Assembly: GCF_019042275.1 (NCBI RefSeq)
Contig: NZ_JAHQCW010000002.1
Location: 175,471-239,470 of the forward strand
Source of the DNA: Diplocloster agilis
GTDB lineage: Bacteria > Bacillota > Clostridia > Lachnospirales > Lachnospiraceae
Direction: 5' to 3'
DNA: 64,000 bases
The notes below the pieces were generated by a model. The model did not search any database, was not told where the DNA came from, and worked only from the letters and a program-made list of their open reading frames with translations. A program made the translations under genes and the position numbers. Positions within the stretch are counted from its first letter, which is position 1. The number at the start of each line of letters is the position of its first letter. This document shows, piece after piece, positions 51,165 to 60,219 of the stretch.

Positions 51165-51228
51165 GTATAAGAGGATTGTAATGGAAGATCGTTACGGAAT
51201 AGGTACGAAAAAGGTACACTTTTGTAAC
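51165..51228 (-). promoter_or_regulatory. Four response-regulator-like boxes and -10 element
   Basis: GTTAC, GGTAC, GGTAC and GTAAC start at 51191, 51202, 51213 and 51224, an exact 11-bp period that places all on one DNA face, as in OmpR/PhoB-type direct-repeat sites. A TTATAC -10 lies at 51170-51165 and its expected -35 position overlaps the nearest box and is poor, fitting an activated promoter. Confidence 0.6.
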
Positions 51229-51421
51229 TTTTGGAAAATGTTTTTTACCGCTTTTTAAATCAGGAAATGATCGTTAAGAAAAATCAGATGAATGGAATTA
51301 ATAATTAAAATGAGATGGAATATTTCTAAGATTCATAAATACTACCCACAGACACGAAAAAGAACAGCCCCTATTGCAATGCAAAATGGCATACCTTCCA
51401 GCATCAGTATTGAATTCAGGT

Positions 51422-51907
51422 TTATACCAAGCCTGCCACTTTCTGCAGATTCTTAAGTTCCCCGTCTAAACGGTTTACTCTCAGGTGATACAATGTGTTT
51501 AACTGTGAAGACTTCAGGGCTTCATCCAGTTTCCGGTCGAGATTCAAGTGAGATTCGGCTATAATCTGGATATTTCTATTGGTTTCATTCTCTAATATAA
51601 TTTCCAGTTTATCGATTTTTACCTCAACCTTGTCCATGCGCTGAGTCAGTACTTTCGTGGTTTCTTCTACATTGCATAAACGGCAATCCATCGTTTCTAT
51701 AGTTTCTTCCACTTTACACAGACGAGCACCCATCGTTTCTACAGCTTCTTCCACTTTATACAGACGGGCATCCATCGTTTCTACAGCTTCTTCCACTTTA
51801 TACAGACGGGCATCCATCGTTTTCATGGTCTCTTCCACTCTGCACAGCCGGTCATCCATCACATTGATTTTTCCCAGTATCAAATCCAGTTTTTGACTAT
51901 CTGTCAT
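51422..51907 (-). CDS. Coiled-coil protein with 15-residue tandem repeats
   Basis: The 161-residue product is almost wholly helical. After a short head (TDSQKLDLILGKINVMDDRL) come about five 15-residue repeats of the form METMDARLYKVEEAV (about 20-100), encoded by 45-bp repeats of which two (51735-51830) are nearly identical. A longer coiled coil (MDKVEVKIDKLEIILENETNR) and a polar tail follow. Similar small proteins are common in Lachnospiraceae, with no known role. It has a good site (AAGGAGGATGTGAC). Repeat number may vary between strains. Confidence 0.75.
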   Translation of the reverse strand: MTDSQKLDLILGKINVMDDRLCRVEETMKTMDARLYKVEEAVETMDARLYKVEEAVETMGARLCKVEETIETMDCRLCNVEETTKVLTQRMDKVEVKIDKLEIILENETNRNIQIIAESHLNLDRKLDEALKSSQLNTLYHLRVNRLDGELKNLQKVAGLV

Positions 51908-52070
51908 GTCACATCCTCCTTTCTTTTCTATTTTGCCGGTACCTGTTTTTATTATCCGACCCCCCTTTTAAAAAGTCAAATAAAATTTATATAAAATCAC
52001 AAGGCAAAATGAAGCGCATTGTTTTTTTGTTAGAATTTATATGGTAGTATATCATTCAGAGGTGATAAAA

Positions 52071-52745
52071 ATGTCTTATAAGCTATTAATCGTAGATGAC
52101 GATACCGAATTGTTAGAGATGCTCAAAAGTTTCTTTGAAATAAAGCGCTACTCTGTAATTACAGCAGAAAACGGAGGGGATGCCTTGAACAAGATCAAAT
52201 GCAATCCCGACATTATATTGTTGGATATCAATATGCCGAAAATAGACGGCCTGGAAGTATGCCGCCGGATTCGGGATAAAATATCATGTCCGATTATTTT
52301 CCTGACTGCAAAGGCCGAGGAGCAAGACCGGGTCAATGGGTTATTATCCGGAGGGGATGATTATATTCTAAAGCCTTTCAGTCTGAAAGAGTTGGATGCC
52401 AGAATCATCGCACATTTGAAAAGGGAAGAACGACACAAGTCCAAATCCGTATATCGTTTACAAGGGGAATTATCGATTGATTATACAAAGAAAAAAGTCC
52501 AGGTAGGAAATAACAGCCTGGAATTGACAAAGCTGGAATATGAGATTATACAGTTCCTGTCCATGAACCCGGGGCAGGTTTTTGACCGGGAACAAATTTA
52601 TGAAAAGCTGTGTGGTTACGACGCCGAGGGCAGCAGCCGGGTTATAACGGAATTAATCAGAAGAATTCGAAATAAGATAGCAAAGTACACGCCGGAAGAG
52701 TTTATAGAAACGGTCTGGGGGATGGGCTACCGATGGAAAAAATAA
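52071..52745 (+). CDS. OmpR-family response regulator
   Basis: The 224-residue regulator has a receiver domain with the acidic pair in LLIVDDDTE, phosphoacceptor Asp in IILLDINMPKIDG (about 51), Thr in IIFLTAKAEE and Lys in YILKPFSL, plus a winged-helix effector (about 130-224). The start at 52071 follows GAGGTGATAAAA. Its last 13 bases overlap the histidine kinase start, so the two are translated together. Confidence 0.95.
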   Translation: MSYKLLIVDDDTELLEMLKSFFEIKRYSVITAENGGDALNKIKCNPDIILLDINMPKIDGLEVCRRIRDKISCPIIFLTAKAEEQDRVNGLLSGGDDYILKPFSLKELDARIIAHLKREERHKSKSVYRLQGELSIDYTKKKVQVGNNSLELTKLEYEIIQFLSMNPGQVFDREQIYEKLCGYDAEGSSRVITELIRRIRNKIAKYTPEEFIETVWGMGYRWKK

Positions 52746-53914
52746 AAAATTTATCTTTGAGAAAAACCATTATTCTGTATACTGTAGCCAGCTTGGTCTG
52801 TACATTTCTTCTTTCGGCTGTAATCTTTAAAACCGCAGAGCACACGCAAAAACAGATTTTTTGGAAATATGCGGATGAAGAAGCCTATTTTGAGATAGAA
52901 GAAAAGGAAGGGCTTCATTATAGCGTAAATATCCAACGGCCTGATTCCCAAATCATGACGCAGACGGATCTTTTCTTGTATGAACTCTGCGATTTTTTAC
53001 AGACATATACCATTCTTATTTTGTCTGTGACCGGATGCTGCTGCGCGGTATTGTTCTTTTATAAAAGCAAACTAAAAAAACCGCTTCAGGAACTGGAACG
53101 GGCCTCCAAAAATATAAGTGAAAATAATTTGGATTTTCAAATCACTTATAAAAACAAGGATGAAATGGGCCACCTGTGTCATGAATTTGAGCGAATGAGG
53201 GAACAGCTTACCAAAAACAATCAGAAATTATGGAGAATGATCGAGGAGGAAAAAACTCTGCGCGCGGCAATTGCGCATGATATTCGTTCTCCGTTGGCGA
53301 TTATGAAGGGCTATCAGGAAATGCTCATCGAATATCTGCCGGATGAAACGATAGACATGGACAAAGCGGTTCACATGCTGACTGCAGGCATGGCGCAGAT
53401 TGAGCGGATGGATCATTTTGTGGAGACTATGCAAAAATTAAGCAGCCTTGAAAATAGGGAGCTGTCTCGCGAAGAGATCACTGCCAGGCAGTTGGCAGCG
53501 GATATGCAAGCGGAGCTTACTGTATTCGAAAAAGCGTCTGCAAAGCAGTGCGTCCTGCAGGCTCCTGAGACAGAAGAAGTATTTTTCGGGGACAAAGCCG
53601 TCATTTTGGAAGTTACGGAAAACCTGTTGTCCAATGCCCTGCGTTACGCAAAGGAAAAGGTACACATCTGTATACAGCTGACCGCTTTGGAATTGAAAAT
53701 CCGTGTTCATGATGATGGTAACGGATTTGGAGAAAATGCGGAGGAAATGACAAAGGCATTCCGGCAGCAGAATGCGAAAGACAGCCTGAATCATACGGGA
53801 TTGGGTATGTACATCAGCAGGCTGTATTGTGAAAAACACGGAGGGCATCTGCTGTTGGAAAATAATGAGAATAACGGGGCAAGCGTAACAGCCGTATTCA
53901 GCCGGATTGTGTAA
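52733..53914 (+). CDS. Sensor histidine kinase
   Basis: The 393-residue kinase has two membrane spans (about 11-31 and 82-104) around a short 50-residue external loop, a HAMP linker, the dimerisation H-box AAIAHDIRSPLAIMKGY (His about 183), N-box NLLSNALRYA, G1 DDGNGFG and G2 GLGMYIS. It phosphorylates the regulator encoded just upstream. Downstream ABC exporter genes suggest that the signal is an envelope-active compound. An intrinsic terminator overlaps its stop codon. Confidence 0.94.
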   Translation: MEKIKNLSLRKTIILYTVASLVCTFLLSAVIFKTAEHTQKQIFWKYADEEAYFEIEEKEGLHYSVNIQRPDSQIMTQTDLFLYELCDFLQTYTILILSVTGCCCAVLFFYKSKLKKPLQELERASKNISENNLDFQITYKNKDEMGHLCHEFERMREQLTKNNQKLWRMIEEEKTLRAAIAHDIRSPLAIMKGYQEMLIEYLPDETIDMDKAVHMLTAGMAQIERMDHFVETMQKLSSLENRELSREEITARQLAADMQAELTVFEKASAKQCVLQAPETEEVFFGDKAVILEVTENLLSNALRYAKEKVHICIQLTALELKIRVHDDGNGFGENAEEMTKAFRQQNAKDSLNHTGLGMYISRLYCEKHGGHLLLENNENNGASVTAVFSRIV

Positions 53915-53932
53915 ACAGTCCGGTTATTTTTC
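53902..53932 (+). terminator. Terminator overlapping the kinase stop codon
   Basis: CCGGATTG (53902-53909) pairs with CAGTCCGG (53916-53923), followed by TTATTTTT. The stop codon of the kinase is in the loop, so ABC genes at 54001 onward need their own promoter or read-through. Confidence 0.7.
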
Positions 53933-54000
53933 TGTCATTGTCTTTTTGTTGTTATTTACCCGTTAAAATAATAGCATCAAGATAAGCGAGGAAGAAAGAA

Positions 54001-55065
54001 ATGCTGGCAATTCTGAAAAGAGAAGTAAAAAACTATCTGAAAAGGCCCTTGTTTTGGATAGGCACGGCAATTGTTATTTTGGGAGTATTTCAAGCCCTAA
54101 GCCCGTATCTAAGTATCCACTACCTAAAGCCGGATGAGAAAATAGTCAATGATTATCCGGAGGCGGTAAGGGAAGGGGAAGTCTATGAGGGCTATGTGCC
54201 ATCGAGCGAAGAACAAAAACGGGAAATTTGGGAGAAAGACATCGAGCGCACATTGATTTCCGAATTTAAAATCGATAAGGAAAAAGCTGCAAACCTCATA
54301 AATGAGATGAAAGATAAGAATGTGGCGCAAGCCTGTGAATATCTGGAAAAGGAATATCATTATAAAGGGGCAATCGCTTCTTACGAAAACGCCGCATATT
54401 ATAAGGGGACAAACGGTGAAATCAATCTCTACCTGAAACAAAAACTGGAAGATAAGCCGTTTTCTTATTACTTTTCAAGAAAATTCGCTGATTTTACAGG
54501 TTTGTTTATGGGATTTTTTGCAACGCTGCTGCTATCCGTGTTATTCATGCAGGATACGAGAAAGAACACCTATGAACTCCTTCATACCAAACCGATCCGG
54601 GCCGGCACGTATATCCTGGGAAAGATCGCCGGCGGTTTTTCAGTTTGCCTGCTTGTATTAGCCGTTCTGAATGTAGTATTCTGGACTCTTTGCTGCGCCT
54701 ACACAAAGAGCAGCGGATTTGAAGTTCACTTATCGGACTTTATCGCAGCCACCTGCCTTTATGTTTTGCCGAATATGCTGATGATTCTGTCCGTCCATGG
54801 GTTTCTTGCCCTGTTGTTCAAAAACCCTCTTCCGGCAGTGCCGCTTTTGATTCTATACATGGTATATTCGAATATGGGAGGCCGGAACGCAGATGGCGTG
54901 TATGGATATTACGGCAGGCCGCTTGCCATCATGGTACGCTTTCCCGGACAGCTATTTGATACCGCCCCGCCTCCGATGGCGCTTTTGAACCAGAGCTTCC
55001 TGATATTATCCTCCATCGTTATCATTTTTATTTCCATACAGCTGTGGGAAAGGAGGCGGATATAA
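54001..55065 (+). CDS. ABC-2 type permease 1
   Basis: The 354-residue protein has one span near the N-terminus (about 17-37), an external hydrophilic loop of about 120 residues, then five spans (about 165-350) in the ABC-2 exporter pattern, with the coupling region TRKNTYELLHTKPIRAGTYILGKI. It follows AGGAAGAAAG. It shares one base with the next permease start (TAATG), so the two are likely subunits of one exporter. Confidence 0.85.
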   Translation: MLAILKREVKNYLKRPLFWIGTAIVILGVFQALSPYLSIHYLKPDEKIVNDYPEAVREGEVYEGYVPSSEEQKREIWEKDIERTLISEFKIDKEKAANLINEMKDKNVAQACEYLEKEYHYKGAIASYENAAYYKGTNGEINLYLKQKLEDKPFSYYFSRKFADFTGLFMGFFATLLLSVLFMQDTRKNTYELLHTKPIRAGTYILGKIAGGFSVCLLVLAVLNVVFWTLCCAYTKSSGFEVHLSDFIAATCLYVLPNMLMILSVHGFLALLFKNPLPAVPLLILYMVYSNMGGRNADGVYGYYGRPLAIMVRFPGQLFDTAPPPMALLNQSFLILSSIVIIFISIQLWERRRI

Positions 55066-55715
55066 TGGCAAAGGAAATAAAAATCTCTTTACCGTTATAT
55101 AAAATTGGCTATGCCGTATTTTTCGTAGTGATTTTAAGCTTGATTCGGGGTGTAACCGCTACCTATGAAATAGGCATTGCATTAGAGACACCTATGGCAC
55201 TGCTTGCTGCAGCGTTTTGTGCAGATACCTATACACAGGAAATCGCCAGCAAAAGATCCGAAATCCACCGGCTATATCCCATAAAAAAAAGAAAACGGTC
55301 TTTGATAAGCAGGATGTTTGTACAGGAAATATTTCTGTTTTTACTTACGGCAGCCGGTTATGGATTGTTTTTTGCCTTTCAAAAGCCGATGGGATATACG
55401 GCGGGTGAAACGGAACAATATTTTGTGTTCCTTTTTGCCGCTGCGGCTACGCTTCTCTTCTGGGGTATGCTGTCCAATACGCTTGCTATGCTCTTTCGAA
55501 ATATGTGGTTTGGCATCGGAGGCAGTCTGATCCTATGGCTCATCACAAATTCGACCTTGGGAGAGCACCTATTTGGTCCCTGGAATCTATTCTCCTATAC
55601 CTTCAGAAATGTAGAAAACGGCGACTTAACCTGGATGCGCGGAAAAATAATCAGTATTTGCTTCAGCATCCTAATGATAGGCATTCTGCCGAACATCATA
55701 AAAAAGAGAGGATAA
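55065..55715 (+). CDS. ABC-2 type permease 2
   Basis: The 216-residue product has six hydrophobic spans and the coupling segment EIASKRSEIHRLYPIKKRKRSLISRMFVQE (about 60-90). The start ATG 55065 follows AAGGAGGCGG and overlaps the preceding stop. I read it as the second membrane subunit of the exporter; sequence alone does not name the cargo. Confidence 0.83.
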   Translation: MAKEIKISLPLYKIGYAVFFVVILSLIRGVTATYEIGIALETPMALLAAAFCADTYTQEIASKRSEIHRLYPIKKRKRSLISRMFVQEIFLFLLTAAGYGLFFAFQKPMGYTAGETEQYFVFLFAAAATLLFWGMLSNTLAMLFRNMWFGIGGSLILWLITNSTLGEHLFGPWNLFSYTFRNVENGDLTWMRGKIISICFSILMIGILPNIIKKRG

Positions 55716-55720
55716 CCGTT

Positions 55721-56596
55721 ATGAGCGTTAAAATAGAAGATTTGACCGTAACATTTAGAAACGGCGTGACAGCCGTTAACCATGTGAATTTGAACATCAC
55801 AAATGGCATCTACGGATTATTAGGCGAAAACGGAGCGGGAAAAACAACGCTGATGCGCGTATTGACCACTGTCTTAAAGCCTGCAAGCGGAAAGGTATCA
55901 CTAGACGGTATCTTGTACCAGGAAGGCAATTATGAAAAAATACAGCGCAAAATAGGCTATCTTCCTCAGGAAATTGACTTATATTCCTCGTTGACCGTCC
56001 GGGAATGTCTGGAATATATGGGGGATTTATCCGGCATCGACAAAGAAATCTGCAGAAAACGAATCGATTATTACCTGGAAAAAACAAGCCTGGCGGCGCA
56101 CCAGAAAAAGAAAATGAAGCAGCTCTCCGGTGGGATGAAACGCCGGGCCGGACTCGTCCAGGCGCTCTTAAACGAGCCGGACTTTTTGATTATCGATGAG
56201 CCCACCACAGGATTAGACCCTGAAGAACGTATCCACATCCGCAACCTCTTAGTTGATTTTTCAGAGAATCGAACCGTATTATTTTCCACCCATGTGGTGG
56301 AGGATTTGGCAACCACCTGCAGCCGGCTTGCTGTAATGAAAAAAGGCTCCTTTTTATATGCCGGTTCCGTCCGGGAGCTGATCGAGAAGGCGAACGGACA
56401 TACATGGTTATGCAGTGTGGCGGACGAGCGGCAGGTCAGAGAATTAGAAAAACAGTATCCGATCACGTCAAAGCAATATTTGGACGGGACGCTGCAAGTC
56501 AAACTGCTCAGCGAAAGCAAGCCTCCGATCGGGTGTACCCAGACAAGTACCTCCTTAGAGGACGCCTATATCTACCTCATGAATCAAAATCAGTAG
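55721..56596 (+). CDS. ABC exporter ATPase (CcmA/BcrA type)
   Basis: The 291-residue ATPase has Walker A GENGAGKTT, Q-loop GYLPQEIDLYSSLTV, signature LSGGMKRRAGLVQAL and Walker B FLIIDEPTTGLDPEER, with a C-terminal regulatory tail of about 70 residues as in BcrA-type drug exporters. Start 55721 follows AGAGAGGATAACC. It completes the TCS-plus-exporter module. Its stop overlaps the convergent permease gene by seven bases. Confidence 0.93.
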   Translation: MSVKIEDLTVTFRNGVTAVNHVNLNITNGIYGLLGENGAGKTTLMRVLTTVLKPASGKVSLDGILYQEGNYEKIQRKIGYLPQEIDLYSSLTVRECLEYMGDLSGIDKEICRKRIDYYLEKTSLAAHQKKKMKQLSGGMKRRAGLVQALLNEPDFLIIDEPTTGLDPEERIHIRNLLVDFSENRTVLFSTHVVEDLATTCSRLAVMKKGSFLYAGSVRELIEKANGHTWLCSVADERQVRELEKQYPITSKQYLDGTLQVKLLSESKPPIGCTQTSTSLEDAYIYLMNQNQ

Positions 56597-58563
56597 CGGA
56601 ATGATTGTCTTTTCACCACCCGGTAACACAGTAAGGGAATCCCTGCTGAAACCGCCAGAAGAATCGGCGTGCAGGCCAGCAGCGGCCTTATGGAAAACCG
56701 GTATTGATAAGCCCAAAGGCTGCTGATTTTAGTTAAATACAGATACATTCCGGGGCCTGCCGCCAGCAAGGATAGCGGATATACCACCGCGAGCACCAGT
56801 CCTGTCACGCAGACGCCTTCCCAGAGCATGCTATATAGCAGCTGTTTATCCGACATTCCCAGTTTCAGGCAGGCAATGAATTCCTGGCTGCGGGATAAAA
56901 TCCCCGCAGTCAGCGTATTCGCCAGATTAAAGATGCCGATCAGTCCAAAGGTCAGCGCCAACAAGGCTCCAACTGCCGCACCGGAGCGAATCTGACGGTC
57001 AAAGGTTTCTCTTAGCGCTGTCTTGGACCGGATATCTAAGAATGGATCCTTCGTATTCCGGTAGTCTGTAAGCCAGCGGTCCACTGCGGCGCGCTCCACT
57101 TCTTCCACATTCAGATAAAGCTCACAAATCCCCCTCTTCGGAAACAGTTGTCTGAAACTCTCCTCCGGAATAAACAGTCCCAGGGAAAAAGCGGATTCCG
57201 CGCTGTCATGATCCGTTCTTTGGTAGGCCGGAGCTTTCGACAGCGCCATAATTTCAAAGGTTCTTCCTCCGATTTCTACCCGTTCCCCGACATGATAATT
57301 CGGCTGTCCTCCCTCTCCATCCGCACCTTCCGCTATGGCGTAGCCGCCGGCCGCGAATTGTTCTGCGTCAAGAGTTCCGTCTATCAGCCGGTCCGGACCG
57401 GCCAGCAATTGTGTGTAGCCGCTGTCCACACCATAGACCAGACCGACGCAGGTATGACTCTTCCGCATATTTTCATAAGCCCTCGTCCAGTACTGATCTG
57501 CCTGCATTTCTTTTAAACGCCAGCCTCCCTCCGACTCAAAATAATTCGTCAGCCTGTTGTAAACACGATCCTCAAGGTTCAGCCAGACTTCCTGCTTATA
57601 AAGCGCTCCTCCCCGGCTGACCCCCGGCAGCGCTTCCGCCTGACGGACAAAAGACGGTTCCAGGTCACTGCTCACATAGGTGTCATTTCCACCGTCTCTC
57701 ACCGCAGACAACGTATAATCCGAGAAAGCCACATGATGAAGATAGATCTCAGGATCCGCGCTGATATATTGGACATAGACGCAGCTCAGCAAAATAAAAG
57801 CCAGAGACAGCGAGGCAATCACAACCGCCGTTCTTCTCTTGCTGTGCGCCAGATGATATACCGCCATTCTCCTTGGCGTTATCCTTTTCTTCCTATAGGT
57901 TTCCTGTGACTGATCTCTGCGTCCCGGCAGTTCCATATAACGGGCGGCTGCCGTCGGTGACAGGCCGGACGTGATCCGGGCCGGCCGGAAGCCGGAAACC
58001 AAAACAGTCAGCGTGGTCAGCGCTCCTGCCGCGGCGATTCCCTTCAGGCTCAGGATCAGCCCGATCGGAATTTTCGAAAAGCTCAGGATTTCATGTTCAA
58101 AAAGCACCGCCCCGCCGATACCCAGGGCGGCCCCAAGCGGCACACCCAGTCCGCAGACGGCAAGCGCCAGCTCATACCAGATCGCCCGAATCTGTCTGGG
58201 CGTCATTCCCAGTGTTATCAGCTTCCCATAGAAACGAATATCCGCATCCACCCCGATACGGAAAATATTATAAATAATCAGAAAGCCGCAGCAAAACACC
58301 GGAATAAAACTCAGCACATAGGGAAGCAGTTCCGGCAGCTGGCTTACCAGCAGCTGCCGGTACATCTCTTCCGTTGCATGCATCTCGCTGATGCTATACT
58401 CATGGATACTGCCCACCAGGCTTTGTACCGTGACCGATAACACGGTAAAGAGGGCCATCGTCAAGGCTGCGCTTAAGACGGCCAGCAGATTTCTGCTCTT
58501 ATGGAACCGGAATTCCCTCCTGGCCAGCCGCCGGCATACGGACAAGTTATTGTTCCGGAACAT
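56590..58563 (-). CDS. ABC transporter permease, FtsX/MacB type (short form)
   Basis: The 657-residue permease is a paralogue of the 854-residue one at 47890-50454: the start (LARREFRFHKSRNLLAVLSAALTMALFTVLSVTVQS), GFLIIYNIFRIGVDADIRFYGKLITLGMTPRQIRAIW and the second external domain correspond. About 190 residues of the first external domain are missing; only SIHEYSISEMHATEEMYRQ links span 1 to span 2. The frame is intact, so this seems a real variant. It overlaps its ATPase gene by 17 bases and the convergent exporter gene by seven. Confidence 0.9.
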   Translation of the reverse strand: MFRNNNLSVCRRLARREFRFHKSRNLLAVLSAALTMALFTVLSVTVQSLVGSIHEYSISEMHATEEMYRQLLVSQLPELLPYVLSFIPVFCCGFLIIYNIFRIGVDADIRFYGKLITLGMTPRQIRAIWYELALAVCGLGVPLGAALGIGGAVLFEHEILSFSKIPIGLILSLKGIAAAGALTTLTVLVSGFRPARITSGLSPTAAARYMELPGRRDQSQETYRKKRITPRRMAVYHLAHSKRRTAVVIASLSLAFILLSCVYVQYISADPEIYLHHVAFSDYTLSAVRDGGNDTYVSSDLEPSFVRQAEALPGVSRGGALYKQEVWLNLEDRVYNRLTNYFESEGGWRLKEMQADQYWTRAYENMRKSHTCVGLVYGVDSGYTQLLAGPDRLIDGTLDAEQFAAGGYAIAEGADGEGGQPNYHVGERVEIGGRTFEIMALSKAPAYQRTDHDSAESAFSLGLFIPEESFRQLFPKRGICELYLNVEEVERAAVDRWLTDYRNTKDPFLDIRSKTALRETFDRQIRSGAAVGALLALTFGLIGIFNLANTLTAGILSRSQEFIACLKLGMSDKQLLYSMLWEGVCVTGLVLAVVYPLSLLAAGPGMYLYLTKISSLWAYQYRFSIRPLLACTPILLAVSAGIPLLCYRVVKRQSFRY

Positions 58564-59242
58564 TTCCGTTTCCTCCTGCCGGTATGATTTTTCCGTCTTC
58601 GATGCGGATCAGCCTGTCCGCCGTCTGGGCAATATCCTCATTGTGCGTGATCATAACCAGGGTCTGACGGAAACGGTCCGACATGCTCCTGAGCAGTCCC
58701 ATCACATCCTGGCTTGTCCTGCTGTCCAGATTCCCGGTAGGCTCGTCCGCCAGAACGATAGCAGGCTTTACAGCCAGGGCTCTGGCGATCGCCACTCTTT
58801 GCTGCTGGCCGCCGGAGAGCTCATGGGGAAACGCCCCAAGCCTGTCCTTTAGTTTCAGCAGTTCCACAATTTCACCGACCATCTTCGTGTCGATGCGGCT
58901 GTGATCCAGATCCAGAGGAAATACGATATTCTCATACACGTTCAGGGTAGGGATCAGATTATAATCCTGAAATATAAATCCCACCCTCCGCCTTCTGAAT
59001 ATGGCGCGCTGCTCCCGCGTCATGCCCGAGAGCTCCCTGCCTTCCACCAGGACGCTGCCCGAGGTCGGCGTATCCAGCGCGCCCAGCATGTTCAGCAATG
59101 TGGTTTTCCCGCTGCCGGAGGTTCCGACCACAGCGGTGAAACTGCTCTGTTCGATTTCCAGATCCACTCCATCCAGCGCGCGTACACAGTTCTTCGCATT
59201 CCCATAATATTTTGTAAGCTTCTTTGTTTGTATGATGGTCAT
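58547..59242 (-). CDS. ABC transporter ATPase, MacB/LolD/BceA type
   Basis: The 231-residue ATPase has Walker [28 protein letters not shown], signature [15 protein letters not shown], Walker [14 protein letters not shown] and MITHNE. It is closely similar to the ATPase at 50467-51135, so the two ATPase/permease pairs come from one duplication. It lies 41 bases after the kinase gene and overlaps its permease. Confidence 0.95.
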   Translation of the reverse strand: MTIIQTKKLTKYYGNAKNCVRALDGVDLEIEQSSFTAVVGTSGSGKTTLLNMLGALDTPTSGSVLVEGRELSGMTREQRAIFRRRRVGFIFQDYNLIPTLNVYENIVFPLDLDHSRIDTKMVGEIVELLKLKDRLGAFPHELSGGQQQRVAIARALAVKPAIVLADEPTGNLDSRTSQDVMGLLRSMSDRFRQTLVMITHNEDIAQTADRLIRIEDGKIIPAGGNGNVPEQ

Positions 59243-59283
59243 TTTCGGTCCCTTTTCTAATCCTTTATATCCCGTCTCCTCAT

Positions 59284-60219
59284 TCAGACATTTTCGGTTC
59301 CGTCTTGAACCGTGTTCAAAAGAAATACCGAGAAGGTGGTACCCTTTTCCGGTACGGACCGGACGCTGATGTATCCTTTTTGCATACTCAGTATTTCTCT
59401 GGCCAGATAGAGGCCTAATCCGACTCCCTCCTGTGAGGTTATCTCCGGTTCCCGGTAAAAGCGCTGAAAAATCTTATGATACCGGTCCTTCGCAATTCCT
59501 TTCCCATTATCGGCCACATCAATCCGGGTATAAAATTCCCCGGGCTTTACTTCAATCTTGATCAGGCCGCCCTCCCGGGTGTATTTTACCGCGTTATCCA
59601 ACAGATTAAACAGCGCCTCCGCCGTCCACTTCGGGTCATGCCTGACATGGATATGGGGATCACAGTTTACCTGAATCCCGATGTGCTTTCGCTCCGCCTT
59701 TTCCCACGCTCCATTTAACGCTCTGGCTATGGTCTGGTATACGCTGGCGTCCTCAAGCGCCGCCGACAAAATCCCGGCTTCCAGCCGGGACATTTGAATC
59801 ATGGACTGCATCAGAAAATCCAGTTTGTCGATCTGTCCCTCCATCAGCTTCAGAAAACTTTCCCTTTTCTCCTCGTTAAGCTCATGCTGCTGTAAAATAC
59901 CATGGAACATCTTGATATTGGCGATCGGGGTCTTTACCTGATGGGAAATATCCGATACCATCTCCTGGATCTCCCTTTTCGTTTCGGTGATTTCCTCCCG
60001 CTCCGCCTTTACCTGCGAGGCGTACTGGTTTAACTTTCCCTGGACCTTGGCCTCCAGCGTATCCTCATAGGGTTCCCGGACCGCTTCCCGGGAAATCATA
60101 CGGTCCAGAGCGCCGCAGATCGTATCGGTAAACCGGACGGCCTTTTGATGCAGGTAAATATTCCGGATCAGCAGCAGAACCACCGAAGCCGCCAGCAGAA
60201 TCAGCATCATATCTTTCAT
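59284..60219 (-). CDS. Sensor histidine kinase, intramembrane-sensing type
   Basis: The 311-residue kinase has only one clear hydrophobic stretch at the N-terminus (about 3-22) and no external domain. It has H-box MVSDISHQVKTPIANIKMF (His about 92), N-box NLLDNAVKYT, G1 DNGKGI and G2 GVGLGLYLA. The layout fits BceS/GraS-like kinases, which rely on the linked ABC transporter to detect antimicrobial peptides; normally these have two spans, so the single span is slightly odd. Overlaps the regulator stop (ATGA). Confidence 0.92.
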   Translation of the reverse strand: MKDMMLILLAASVVLLLIRNIYLHQKAVRFTDTICGALDRMISREAVREPYEDTLEAKVQGKLNQYASQVKAEREEITETKREIQEMVSDISHQVKTPIANIKMFHGILQQHELNEEKRESFLKLMEGQIDKLDFLMQSMIQMSRLEAGILSAALEDASVYQTIARALNGAWEKAERKHIGIQVNCDPHIHVRHDPKWTAEALFNLLDNAVKYTREGGLIKIEVKPGEFYTRIDVADNGKGIAKDRYHKIFQRFYREPEITSQEGVGLGLYLAREILSMQKGYISVRSVPEKGTTFSVFLLNTVQDGTENV

